A stretch of DNA of 21,210 nt from a virus. The translations under genes were made by a program, and so were the position numbers. How positions within the stretch are numbered: position 1 is the first letter of the stretch; each line of letters begins with the position of its first letter. The notes beneath the pieces were generated by a model that was not told the origin of the DNA, ran no database searches, and saw only the letters and a list, made by a program, of their open reading frames with translations. The DNA is taken from positions 1 through 21,210 of the IMG/VR virus record IMGVR_UViG_3300031772_000344, one strand, 5' to 3'. Positions 7,152-13,858 of the stretch are shown in pieces.

Positions 7152-7584
7152 CCTCCTCGCTCGCAATGTCTTTGGTGTTAACTTCAATGGAGTCCTGTTC
7201 GTAGGATTGACGTCCCCTAGCTTGAATAGATTTTTGTCTCCAGAGGAAAATAATATTCCGCTCGTCCTCGGTTAAATCTAAATCAGACGGGACGTCATCC
7301 ATTTTACCATAAATGGTGTCTAGTAACTTAAAAAAAAGAAGCGAGTTCCCTGGAAGTTTCGAGTCCTCAATCGTCACCAGGAGTGACTTCACGATATTAG
7401 GTAGGTTTGGCTCCTGGAGGAGCTTGCGCGTTACATCTTCCGATAACCACAAAAGAGCATTACCCTTTCGTTTGGTCTCTAGCTTCTGGGCGCGTAAATC
7501 TTCGTTACTACTGGGGACAACACGATTATTATTAACCCCTGTAAGGTTGGTTTTTTTACGGGATTTACGGTTTATCGGTTTCAA
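7144..7584 (-). CDS. Hypothetical protein directly upstream of terL
   Basis: This 146-residue protein has a TTG start (7584) with weak CAGGAA upstream. Residues 1-15 are strongly basic (KPINRKSRKK). The middle (residues about 45-110) is helical and amphipathic, with PNIVKSLLVTIEDSKLPGN, and the C-terminus is acidic and polar. The position immediately before terL is where small terminase subunits normally sit, and a basic N-terminus with a helical core could suit one. No helix-turn-helix is evident, so the call is tentative. The HTH protein at 7803-8243 is the competing candidate. Confidence 0.6.
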   Translation of the reverse strand: MKPINRKSRKKTNLTGVNNNRVVPSSNEDLRAQKLETKRKGNALLWLSEDVTRKLLQEPNLPNIVKSLLVTIEDSKLPGNSLLFFKLLDTIYGKMDDVPSDLDLTEDERNIIFLWRQKSIQARGRQSYEQDSIEVNTKDIASEEDA

Positions 7585-7822
7585 ACCAGATTTCCTGCAA
7601 ATTACCGATAGGAACTAACCCCTCTTGCCCCTGGTAGGTAATATATACACCCTCGTTAGGTACATATTCCATAACAGCTCCATGAATTTTATGAAGCGTG
7701 GTGGCCATGGTGTTCCCAAGTTGAATAGCTTTATTAGAATAGACCCGCGTGCAAACCCTTCCTCGTGACAGTGTCTTAAGTGTATCAGTTGTAGAGTCTT
7801 TTTTAATCTGTTGACTGGTCAT
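7565..7822 (-). CDS. Small hypothetical protein
   Basis: This 85-residue protein is unrecognised. The C-terminal half (from MATTLHKIHG, residue 39) reads like a small beta-barrel, with alternating hydrophobic strands VMEYVPNEGVYITYQGQEGLVPIGNL broken by Gly turns. The N-terminal 38 residues are basic and polar. The ATG at 7822 overlaps the upstream gene by 20 bases and its end overlaps the next gene by 20 bases, so it is packed into the same transcript. An internal start at residue 39 cannot be ruled out. Confidence 0.55.
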   Translation of the reverse strand: MTSQQIKKDSTTDTLKTLSRGRVCTRVYSNKAIQLGNTMATTLHKIHGAVMEYVPNEGVYITYQGQEGLVPIGNLQEIWFETDKP

Positions 7823-8243
7823 ATTTTAATCTCCGCAAAAATGTTTTTACAGTCGTATGAGCACGGTACAAAGTGATTTTCAACCGTTTGGAAATTGTCT
7901 GAATAGGAACACCTGTAATAAAAAGACCCCAAATCTGTTTTTCCAAATCGTTAATGAATCTTAAACGTGATGTAGCCTGCTCTAATTTAGTAAAGTAAAT
8001 TTGTGTCGCCTCGATTGTGATATTGTCCGATTGTCGATGTATTTTGTCACTAAAGTCATTTTTCAAACGGTTAAATTTAAATGAATCCCAGTGCTTTAGA
8101 GTCATTGTTTTAGAAGGATTTGCATCCGTCTCAATATCGTTAAAACCCTCATCCTTGAGGTGCCGATACCACTCATCCCGTAACTTCAGAAAATCCCGTG
8201 TCCCCGTCGTGGTCCTTATTTTGTGACGTTCGCCGTGGCTCAT
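7803..8243 (-). CDS. Helix-turn-helix DNA-binding protein, possible small terminase
   Basis: The chosen start is ATG 8243, preceded by GGAGGAAG; the frame is open 15 bases further but the Shine-Dalgarno would then lie inside the gene. The 146-residue product has a motif EWYRHLKDEGFNDIE near residues 24-38, a helical middle, and a C-terminal helix-turn-helix (residues about 108-138: FITGVPIQTISKRLKITLYR and following), with the spacing of a LuxR/sigma-region-4 type HTH. A DNA-binding protein two genes upstream of terL could be the small terminase subunit that recognises packaging sites, or a late-gene regulator. Small terminases usually carry the HTH at the N-terminus, so the first option is uncertain. 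Confidence 0.65.
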   Translation of the reverse strand: MSHGERHKIRTTTGTRDFLKLRDEWYRHLKDEGFNDIETDANPSKTMTLKHWDSFKFNRLKNDFSDKIHRQSDNITIEATQIYFTKLEQATSRLRFINDLEKQIWGLFITGVPIQTISKRLKITLYRAHTTVKTFLRRLKYDQSTD

Positions 8244-8457
8244 TATCTTCCTCCACAACTGCGTGTGCTGACAGGACTGCGTTCACCGAGTTTAGTCCTA
8301 AAATCTCAGCCTCCACCGCCGCCGCATCCTTGGACCACTGTTTAACCATAAGGGTGGCATGTGCATATTTGGCGCATAATTGAGAGTATTTTTCATTAAG
8401 GACGTTCGGGTCAAGTTTAAACACGTTAGATAGCTCCTGATAAGAAGGTTCGCTCAA
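8173..8457 (-). CDS. Small hypothetical helical protein
   Basis: This 94-residue frame uses a TTG start at 8457 with no clear ribosome binding site and overlaps the previous gene by 32 bases. The first 65 residues are predicted helical (LSNVFKLDPNVLNEKYSQLC and then an Ala-rich helix); the last 25 are polar and charged. It also overlaps the start of the next gene by 71 bases in another frame, which is long for a phage. The helical part does not look like random translation, but the exact ends are uncertain. Confidence 0.45.
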   Translation of the reverse strand: MSEPSYQELSNVFKLDPNVLNEKYSQLCAKYAHATLMVKQWSKDAAAVEAEILGLNSVNAVLSAHAVVEEDNEPRRTSQNKDHDGDTGFSEVTG

Positions 8458-8611
8458 ATGGACGTAAATCAGCGTTAGGATTTTTTAAGTTTGACTTTAC
8501 GGACGATAACTGCGTTAGCGTTCTCTCCAATTGCAATTGGTAGGTTCTAAGGGCGTCGAGCGCAACCTGGAGCCTGTCTCTGAGTTCATCCACTTCGTCT
8601 TGCGTTGTCAT
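8426..8611 (-). CDS. Small coiled-coil protein
   Basis: This is a 61-residue product from ATG 8611, which overlaps the stop of the preceding gene as ATGA; an upstream in-frame GTG (8620) has worse spacing. Residues 3-45 form one continuous amphipathic helix with leucines at heptad-like spacing (VDELRDRLQVALDALRTYQL, then LERTLTQLSSVKSNL), so a coiled-coil dimer is likely. No function can be given. Confidence 0.55.
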   Translation of the reverse strand: MTTQDEVDELRDRLQVALDALRTYQLQLERTLTQLSSVKSNLKNPNADLRPFERTFLSGAI

Positions 8612-8859
8612 AAATACCACGCTCCGTTTCCTTCTGTTTTCATTTCAAAAGTTTTTTCCCTTGTAATTTTATCGAAACTAGTTGGGATAAAAGCAGCGCA
8701 CCACTTTTCATCACCAAAGGCTATGGACTCTAGAAATGTCCCACGTTCGTTATTACGAAACGACAAGAGCGCATACTGCCCTACTGGTTCATCTGAAATG
8801 TCAACTAGTTTAAGTAATTGATAGGAAAGTAAATTATCACGATCTTTAAAAGCCGACAT
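8608..8859 (-). CDS. Hypothetical protein, first gene of packaging block
   Basis: ATG 8859 is preferred over the in-frame TTG 21 bases upstream because AAGGGG lies five bases before it. The 83-residue product begins MSAFKDRDNLLSYQ and has a run of predicted beta strands (YALLSFRNNERGTFLESIAF, then KWCAAFIP). It looks like a small compact domain, similar in style to single-domain phage replication or anti-host proteins, but I assign no family. It heads the run of six overlapping minus-strand genes leading to terL. Confidence 0.55.
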   Translation of the reverse strand: MSAFKDRDNLLSYQLLKLVDISDEPVGQYALLSFRNNERGTFLESIAFGDEKWCAAFIPTSFDKITREKTFEMKTEGNGAWYL

Positions 8860-9302
8860 ACACACCCCTTGAGGCACCAAGGTGCAGCTAGCGTGCCAAC
8901 CTTAACACGACTCTAGGCGGTGTAAAATGGTTTAGTCGCATTGCATAACGCACTGAGTGTGCATTTTGGTCGATCGTTTTGAGAGCTGGCAGTTTACCGC
9001 GTCTCTAGGTTTCATCTCTAGGTTTCATCTCTAGGTTTCATCTCTAGGTTTCATCTCTAGGTTTCATCTCTAGGTTTCATCTCTAGGTTTATGGTTGTGT
9101 CTCTAGGTTTCGGTGGCCGCGTCGAGGTGGTTACACCAACTATTTTTCAAATTAGGACAAAACTTCGTATCGACTCCTGTTTTATGACGCTCCGGAGACG
9201 AACGTAAAGGCACCGCCAGTTGATTTTGTAGGTCTCAAACGACCGTAGGCCTCAGAGCGCCCACTAAAACGCTCATAAGCCAACCTGCTGCGTCTAAATA
9301 AT
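8860..9302 (-). other. Non-coding region with repeat array, candidate replication origin
   Basis: No gene is supported in these 443 bases. They contain the 8-copy repeat array (9002-9110); a near-palindrome GCACC-AA-GGTGC at 8874-8885 just before the first packaging gene, a possible operator; and a lone partial repeat core CTCTAGG at 8911-8917. The stretch 9130-9170 is AT-rich. For transcription toward 8859, TTTACA with TAAGGT at 16-base spacing is a weak promoter candidate. Lying right after the Rep-like and zinc-motif genes, this is the best origin or partition-site candidate in the window. Confidence 0.5.
9002..9110. repeat. Intergenic iteron-like array (8 copies)
   Basis: Eight perfect copies of TCTCTAGGTTT (minus strand AAACCTAGAGA) start at 9002, 9015, 9028, 9041, 9054, 9067, 9080 and 9100. 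The first seven are spaced by exactly 13 bases with CA between them; the last is offset to 20. The same 11-mer fills two stretches of the Rep-like gene at 9748-11055. Short head-to-tail repeats beside a Rep-like gene are typical of iterons that bind an initiator, or of centromere-like sites for a partition complex. There are no unique spacers, so this is not CRISPR. Confidence 0.85.
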
Positions 9303-9737
9303 TTAATCGTCACCTAAACCGAGGTCAATAGTGAGAAAAGGTTGCTCATGGTAAGGACCTTCGCAATGGTGTGTGCAATAAAACTGCGCCGTAAATTTTC
9401 TGGCTGGTTCGGGCCACTCGCCATGGTTGTCGCGCGCCCACTTCGCTAGTTCGCGGCACCGACTCCCTTTGGCTGTTTGTCCGTAACACCGGTTATTCTC
9501 TGGACTTCTAAACCATGCGAAAAAACGCTCACATTGCTGGACTGTAAGACCCCGTCTGGAAGCGGCCAGCTCCACCGGACGCGCTCCATTGGCTAGCGAA
9601 CAAACTTCAGAGACGGTTAGTGGGCCGCCGTTAGTCCCCGAGAACGACACCTGTTCGCAAATAAACTCCACTCCAAATGCTTGAAGGCGTCTAAACAGGT
9701 TAACGATTGCTGGTTGCTCTGCTGCAGTTGTTTGCAT
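9303..9737 (-). CDS. Zinc-motif protein of the ParA-Rep unit
   Basis: This 144-residue protein starts 10 bases after the Rep-like stop, with TAGGAG before ATG 9737. The C-terminal half carries RCYGQTAKGSRCRELAK, with C84 and C94, followed by FYCTHHC, with C121, H123/H124 and C125. This resembles the small zinc-binding motif Cys-x(n)-KG-x-R-C ... Y-C-x-x-H of DUF5763-like proteins, though with a longer insertion between the halves. The first 80 residues are helical, with TVQQCERFFAWF. The gene is the last of the ParA transcript and sits next to the intergenic repeat array, so a role in replication or plasmid maintenance is plausible but not shown. Confidence 0.65.
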   Translation of the reverse strand: MQTTAAEQPAIVNLFRRLQAFGVEFICEQVSFSGTNGGPLTVSEVCSLANGARPVELAASRRGLTVQQCERFFAWFRSPENNRCYGQTAKGSRCRELAKWARDNHGEWPEPARKFTAQFYCTHHCEGPYHEQPFLTIDLGLGDD

Positions 9738-9747
9738 TAGACATCTC

Positions 9748-11055
9748 CTAGTTTACGTTAACTTCCGTTTCCCACGCTGTCCGTAACTTGAGAGCTGCTG
9801 GGACATAGCTGGAAACACGAGCACACCAGACCGCTTTATCAGCGTCCGATAGGGTGGCCTCCCATGCCGTAAACCTCCGCTCTGCGTCGTTATCTTCGTT
9901 TGGTCGTTCAAAGAGACGAGGCTGGCATTGCTTTGGGGTGGGTGGGTCCATCGAAACATATTCTAGCCCCTTGCCAAGGGTCGCTAAAAACACTTTCACT
10001 GGCTCTCGCATGTTACCGCGCTTCGCTTTGACATCGGCTGACCACGCGGTAGCAAATTTAAAAATAGTAGCGGCGTCAAAATGACGCGCCCTGATAAGAT
10101 TGCGAATATGAGGGAGCTTCAAACCATGCGAAGCAAAGTCCGACCAAGGGTATTTGGACAGCTCAAAATCACCCTCACCTGTGTCCGTTTCTGCGATTTT
10201 GTTTCCTGCTGTAGTAGTATTAGATTTACTACTACTACTACTACAGGGAGCCGCATCTCTAGGTTTATCTCTAGGTTTGTCTCTAGGTTTATCTCTAGGT
10301 TTCATCTCTAGGTTTCCTTGGTTAAGCGACTGACATTTAATGTCGGTTATTAACGCATTAGATAGCCTGTATCTAGTCCAACCACCCCTGCCAACCTTAA
10401 CTTCCACACGCTCAACCGCAGAATCTAAAACAAGTTCTTTAATGGCGTTTTGTACTGTTAAAACACTTGCTTCGCATTTAATAGCCATCTCAGAACCAGG
10501 GAGAGGACGTGTTGCTAGAGCCTCACTTAGGATGCATTCCTTATAGATGAATAAAACGATACGTTTTTGAAGTCCTTGAAGTAAAGTAAGGCGCGTCTTA
10601 TCTCTAGGTTTCCTCTCTTTTTTGGTGGTTTTTATCTCTAGGTTTATCTCTAGGTTTGTCTCTAGGTTTATCTCTAGGTTATCTCTAGGTTTCATCTCTA
10701 GGTTTAGAGCCGTGTCTCTAGGTTTATCTCTAGGTTTCTCTCTAGGTTTATCTCTAGGTTTCATCTCTAGATTTAGAGCCTCTAAATTGGATGTTTTTAG
10801 CACCTCATCTCTAGGTTTATTTGGACCTTCTTTAGTGGTATTTTCGACCACTAAAACAGGTTCATTCGGAACCAAACCCACCGTCTCATCTCTAGGTTTA
10901 GTCTCTAGATTTCGCTTCTCATGGTTTTTAAGTGCTATGGGTTTGTCGTATTTTCCATCCTGGAAATGGCCATCGTTCTCCATAAACTCATCCATTAAAG
11001 ATAAGCCGTGGTTTTTTTTCCGTGGTTTTTTTACGTCGTCAGGAATGGTCAACAC
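9748..11055 (-). CDS. Rep-like winged-helix protein with embedded iteron repeats
   Basis: This 435-residue protein starts at GTG 11055 after GGAGG, just downstream of parA. Residues about 155-235 look like a winged helix-turn-helix (LLQGLQKRIVLFIYKECILS, then an S-V-L-T-V-Q-N-A-I-K-E-L recognition helix, then a wing around VKVGRGGWTRYRLSN). This domain is flanked by low-complexity segments (residues about 48-151 and 247-266) made of KPRD and NLEI/NLEM units, which are the translation of 20 copies of the 11-base repeat also found outside the gene. A Ser run (SSSSSK) follows. The C-terminal domain (280-435) is helical, with WSDFASHGLKLPHIRNLI. I infer an initiator-like or partition-partner protein binding its own repeats, by analogy with lambda O and plasmid Rep proteins. 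No family was identified with certainty. Confidence 0.72.
   Translation of the reverse strand: MLTIPDDVKKPRKKNHGLSLMDEFMENDGHFQDGKYDKPIALKNHEKRNLETKPRDETVGLVPNEPVLVVENTTKEGPNKPRDEVLKTSNLEALNLEMKPRDKPREKPRDKPRDTALNLEMKPRDNLEINLETNLEINLEIKTTKKERKPRDKTRLTLLQGLQKRIVLFIYKECILSEALATRPLPGSEMAIKCEASVLTVQNAIKELVLDSAVERVEVKVGRGGWTRYRLSNALITDIKCQSLNQGNLEMKPRDKPRDKPRDKPRDAAPCSSSSSKSNTTTAGNKIAETDTGEGDFELSKYPWSDFASHGLKLPHIRNLIRARHFDAATIFKFATAWSADVKAKRGNMREPVKVFLATLGKGLEYVSMDPPTPKQCQPRLFERPNEDNDAERRFTAWEATLSDADKAVWCARVSSYVPAALKLRTAWETEVNVN
10209..10246. repeat. Perfect inverted repeat with (TAC)6 run inside rep gene
   Basis: CTGTAGTAGTA (10209-10219) is the exact complement of TACTACTACAG (10236-10246); the loop contains three more TAC units. 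It encodes the poly-Ser segment and following Thr residues of the Rep-like protein and lies 10 bases from the second repeat cluster. It could extrude a cruciform, or simply be a slippage-prone microsatellite. Confidence 0.6.
10256..10315. repeat. Intragenic iteron-like cluster 2 (5 copies)
   Basis: Five perfect copies of TCTCTAGGTTT start at 10256, 10268, 10280, 10292 and 10305 (spacings 12, 12, 12, 13). On the coding strand they read as NLEM followed by repeated KPRD, the one 13-base step shifting the repeat from the NLE frame into the PRD frame. They lie after the winged-helix part of the gene. Confidence 0.85.
10601..10912. repeat. Intragenic iteron-like cluster 1 (about 15 copies)
   Basis: Copies of TCTCTAGGTTT start at 10601, 10635, 10647, 10659, 10671 (one T short), 10682, 10695, 10715, 10727, 10739, 10751, 10764 (one mismatch), 10808, 10889 and 10902 (one mismatch). 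Spacing inside the dense part is 11-13 bases. They encode alternating KPRD and NLEI/NLET units in the N-terminal part of the Rep-like protein. The outer copies are more scattered and degenerate, as expected of decaying or founding units. Confidence 0.85.
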
Positions 11056-11083
11056 TAAATCCTCCAGGGGTTAAAGGTGGAAC

Positions 11084-11896
11084 TCACTTCGTTAGACTTT
11101 GGAGTCTTTCAATTTCTGAAGTCACATCATCGGCTAATGTGCGATAGGCTTGCGCCGCCTTGCATTTTCCGAACCCTTCTGAGAGTAATTTTCTCTTAAC
11201 TTGCGCTGTTTTTACTTTTACGTCCTTTGGAATAGGGGAGAAGCACCGCGATATTAACCCTTTCTCAGCTAAATCCTCTAAATCACTAAACACACTCTGA
11301 TCTAGGGTTTGAGCCGCACAATACTGAGTGAGAACCACACCAAGTACGCGCGCCACTGGGTAGTTCAACGCCCCGTAAGGTTTCCTCATTTGATCAATGA
11401 AGTTGTTAGTCTGTTTGCATCCAACAAACGCTAGCAGCTCTGGTAAACATGGGATTAGAATATAATCACAGAATGTTATAGCATTAGCACTAAGTAGGGA
11501 GATGGCTGGTGGGCAATCCATAAGGATGTAATCGTACTCAGACACATCTCCTATATTGGCATTTAGGAGCATCTCAGCACCCTCAACGCAGGAGTTCCTA
11601 GATTCAAAATCTCTCAACTCACGGCCACCAGAAAGAACTAGATCTATATTTGGCCGCACCCGCACCCTAGCGGCCGCTAGGGTAATTGTTCCATCTAGGA
11701 TAGACGCTAGACCACCGCGAGTGTCTGTCAGTTTCACACCGAAGATCGTTCGTTGGCAATTCTGTTCGTCGCCATCTAAAATGAGAATGCGTTTAGAGGG
11801 ATCTTTGAAAGATATGGCGTCAGCAAGTCCAGCCACCGTAACAGTTTTACCGACCCCGCCCTTATGGCACATGACAGCAATTTTTTTTGGTTTCAT
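11084..11896 (-). CDS. parA: ParA-type partition ATPase
   Basis: This is a 270-residue deviant-Walker ATPase of the ParA/MinD family. The P-loop is CHKGGVGKTVTVAG (residues 10-23), with the signature lysine in KGGVGKT; the switch I region is LILDGDEQN (38-46, equivalent to D-x-D-x-Q-x-N) and Walker B is YDYILMDCPPAISL (121-134). No N-terminal DNA-binding domain is present, so it is the short plasmid type. Such proteins dimerise with ATP on nucleoid DNA and move or space plasmids together with a ParB partner bound at a centromere. No ParB is recognisable; the following repeat-associated protein could fill that place. It has its own promoter and is separated by a terminator from the recombination genes. 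Confidence 0.9.
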   Translation of the reverse strand: MKPKKIAVMCHKGGVGKTVTVAGLADAISFKDPSKRILILDGDEQNCQRTIFGVKLTDTRGGLASILDGTITLAAARVRVRPNIDLVLSGGRELRDFESRNSCVEGAEMLLNANIGDVSEYDYILMDCPPAISLLSANAITFCDYILIPCLPELLAFVGCKQTNNFIDQMRKPYGALNYPVARVLGVVLTQYCAAQTLDQSVFSDLEDLAEKGLISRCFSPIPKDVKVKTAQVKRKLLSEGFGKCKAAQAYRTLADDVTSEIERLQSLTK

Positions 11897-11946
11897 TTAA
11901 AGTCTCGCTTTTTTTGTTTTGTGTGTTTATTTTTTGACTGAATAAA

Positions 11947-11974
11947 ATCGTAACGTAAATTCGCACTACGTCAA
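11947..11974 (-). promoter_or_regulatory. Predicted parA promoter
   Basis: On the minus strand TTGACG (11974-11969) is followed after 16 bases by TACGAT (11952-11947), about 50 bases before the parA start. The motif TTACGATT occurs twice around it (overlapping the -10 and near 11995), which could be operator sites for autoregulation by ParA or its partner. The leader is very A-rich. Confidence 0.5.
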
Positions 11975-12016
11975 TATTTAATCGTAAATAGTTGGTCGAA
12001 AAACCTTTATTAAAAC

Positions 12017-12044
12017 TAGGAGCCACCGTTTCCAGCGGCTCCTA
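12017..12044 (-). terminator. Hairpin terminator after recombination operon
   Basis: TAGGAGCC (12017-12024) pairs with GGCTCCTA (12037-12044). Four further pairs, two of them G.U on the minus-strand RNA, extend the stem to 12 bp around a GAAA loop there. On the minus strand it starts 4 bases after the ATPase stop and is followed by GTTTTAAT. On the plus strand it is followed by six T residues. It can therefore work in both directions and separates the recombination operon from parA. Confidence 0.8.
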
Positions 12045-12048
12045 TTTT

Positions 12049-13149
12049 TTAACCGACCATGTAGTTAGGTACTGGGAGCCTGTGTTTTTTCATTGACTCC
12101 TCGATGGCCGCCCTCTGGAGGCGTGTTGCTATCTCACTAGCTGTCTCAGCTACCTTCAATTGACTGATTGGTGTATTGTGCGATTGTGCATCCTCAGTTA
12201 CTCGAATCGCGGTCGCACCAAAGATATCCTCAGCAACACCCACGATAGGGTGGATGAGCGTCCCAAGATATTCCCTGAACGCAGCAGCTCCCTCCGACGT
12301 CAAGTCACGCATGGTTTGAAGTCCTGTGAACTTCTTAAACACCTCCACGAACTCAACTTGACCTAACCCCTTACTCACACCCAGCGCTGCCAAGTCGTTC
12401 AGGTCTTTAACCGTCGGCTTAGTTATATCCTGACTTCTCGGCTGAGGTTTTACGGCCTCTGGTTTCCGTTCCTCCTGTCCACCATCTAACCACTCCACCA
12501 ACTTCTTACCAGTCGCCTCAGTCACCACACCGTTAAATCCGTCAAATAGACCCGTTCGGTCTTTTGAGCATATAGCGGTGTGATCAACGGCCACGTCTAG
12601 CACTACCGTGAATTCATACTCCATGCCGTCGCGCTGAATGGGAGCCATACCCACCTTGCGCGGCGCTTGTTTGCCGCGTTCAGTGCTTTCGATTATGTAC
12701 TCCTGTTTAGAGCGCATGGTGCATATCGTGTGGATAGGGGCGTTAAGAAGTGCTGCTTTGAACAGCTCGTGCTTCTTAGTAATAGAGCCCCAATTAGTGA
12801 ATGAGTTGCCACCTCTGGAGTCAAGCGCCTCCTTTTCCGCAAGTAACCCACCTTCACCAGACCAGCAGTGAGTAATAGAGTCAATTAACAGGACATCGTA
12901 ACCACCAGCCACCGCTGCATTAATAGCGTCAATGTATTTATTAACGGTATAAGGTGCAGCGATCTCCAGAGTGTCGAACGCTACTTTATCTGAGTAAAGA
13001 GACGCTGACCCGTTCTCCGTATCAATGACAGCAATCTTTTTCCCGATGCCCGCCGCAAGTCTGAGTGCTGACATTGTTTTTCCAGACCCTGACGGTCCTA
13101 TGATTGCGCTTTTCAGTTTAACTTTCTTCTTTACTGCTGTCTTAAACAC
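12049..13149 (-). CDS. RecA-fold ATPase (phage AAA_24 / Sak4-like recombination protein)
   Basis: This 366-residue protein starts at GTG 13149 with AGGAGGTGG upstream. Walker A is IIGPSGSGKTMSALRLA (16-32), then AVIDTENGSASLYSD (40-54) and Walker B YDVLLIDSITHCW (84-96). This order and wording match the single-domain RecA/RAD55-like phage ATPases (PF13479-like, including Sak4-type proteins) found in phage recombination loci. They act on single-stranded DNA with an exonuclease and SSB. The C-terminal third (from about 230) is a charged linker plus helical domain. The gene lies two small genes after a PD-(D/E)XK nuclease, which supports a recombination or replication-repair role. It is the last gene before the terminator. 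Confidence 0.82.
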   Translation of the reverse strand: MFKTAVKKKVKLKSAIIGPSGSGKTMSALRLAAGIGKKIAVIDTENGSASLYSDKVAFDTLEIAAPYTVNKYIDAINAAVAGGYDVLLIDSITHCWSGEGGLLAEKEALDSRGGNSFTNWGSITKKHELFKAALLNAPIHTICTMRSKQEYIIESTERGKQAPRKVGMAPIQRDGMEYEFTVVLDVAVDHTAICSKDRTGLFDGFNGVVTEATGKKLVEWLDGGQEERKPEAVKPQPRSQDITKPTVKDLNDLAALGVSKGLGQVEFVEVFKKFTGLQTMRDLTSEGAAAFREYLGTLIHPIVGVAEDIFGATAIRVTEDAQSHNTPISQLKVAETASEIATRLQRAAIEESMKKHRLPVPNYMVG

Positions 13150-13456
13150 TTACCACCTCCTGTTTCGCTTCTTTAAGTGCTTCCATTTCTTCCAAAAACG
13201 AGAAGTAGCCAAACCGGAAATGATACTCCAAACCCTCCTCCTCAACGTCGGTCCTGTAATCCAACTGCATAAGCGCAACCTTAGCGTGGTCTGACGCGCG
13301 GTCTTTTAGGAGTCTATATGGTTCTGGTTCGGTGTGTTGTCGTTTTGCCCACCTATAACCGGCGTCGTAAGCGCGCTCTAGCACTGCCTCATCATTGCGC
13401 TTACTTTCTGCTTTCGAGACCTGAAACTGAGTAGCTAGATATCTTCTGTTTAACAT
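13142..13456 (-). CDS. Small hypothetical protein in recombination operon
   Basis: This 104-residue protein starts at ATG 13456 after GAAGGA, immediately following the stop of the gene upstream, and overlaps the ATPase start by 8 bases. It is charged and helical, with aromatic-rich patches (YRWAKRQHTEPEPYRLLKDR, then YHFRFGYFSFLEEMEALKE). No motif is recognised. Its tight placement between nuclease and ATPase genes suggests it is co-translated with them. Confidence 0.6.
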   Translation of the reverse strand: MLNRRYLATQFQVSKAESKRNDEAVLERAYDAGYRWAKRQHTEPEPYRLLKDRASDHAKVALMQLDYRTDVEEEGLEYHFRFGYFSFLEEMEALKEAKQEVVSV

Positions 13457-13858
13457 TTAAAAATCCTTCCGTTGTTCGTTGTTAGTTTTTGCTTCTTTAA
13501 ATAAGTGTCGTCTGATTACGGCATCTTCTGTTCTTCTAGTGTGTGTATGTCCACCACTGACCGGCCTTACTCCATTCACGCTATAGACTAAACCACGCCG
13601 GGTCATGTCACACATGCTGGTTGCATAGTGAACATCGGAACCAGGCAGAACCCGAAACTCCAACCCGCACCCACATGCGCAAACCCTTGCTTCTAGTTGC
13701 GCCACGAGGGTAGTGAGGTTGTCCCTTACGGTCTGGTAGGTAGGTCCAACGTCTTTCATCAACCCAGCCGTCACAGCCTCTTTCCATTTCTGGTGCCTTG
13801 CGCGCTCCTGTTGTTCCACTTCTGCGATTCGTCTTCTTTGCTCATTAGTTATGCCCAT
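13457..13858 (-). CDS. Small cysteine-motif protein in recombination operon
   Basis: ATG 13858 is chosen because it overlaps the preceding gene by only 10 bases; the frame is open to 13903 but that would overlap by 55. The 133-residue product begins MGITNEQRRRIAEVEQQERA, a long helix, and has a central RVCACGCGLEFRVL with three closely spaced cysteines and a later MCDM, followed by a His-rich tail (SGGHTHTRRTE). The cysteines resemble the CxCGC knuckle seen in small phage zinc proteins that act on DNA. No family is assigned. Confidence 0.55.
   Translation of the reverse strand: MGITNEQRRRIAEVEQQERARHQKWKEAVTAGLMKDVGPTYQTVRDNLTTLVAQLEARVCACGCGLEFRVLPGSDVHYATSMCDMTRRGLVYSVNGVRPVSGGHTHTRRTEDAVIRRHLFKEAKTNNEQRKDF

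Noticed and set aside
9002-9110. Possible CRISPR array.
   Set aside because: Repeat unit of 11 bases, spacers of only two bases (CA) and no cas genes; it fits iterons instead.
10622-11074. Plus-strand frame of 150 codons with repeated ISRF/SLGF units.
   Set aside because: It is the complement of the iteron repeats in the Rep-like gene; it has no ribosome binding site and no sensible domain, and the minus-strand frame has a winged helix.
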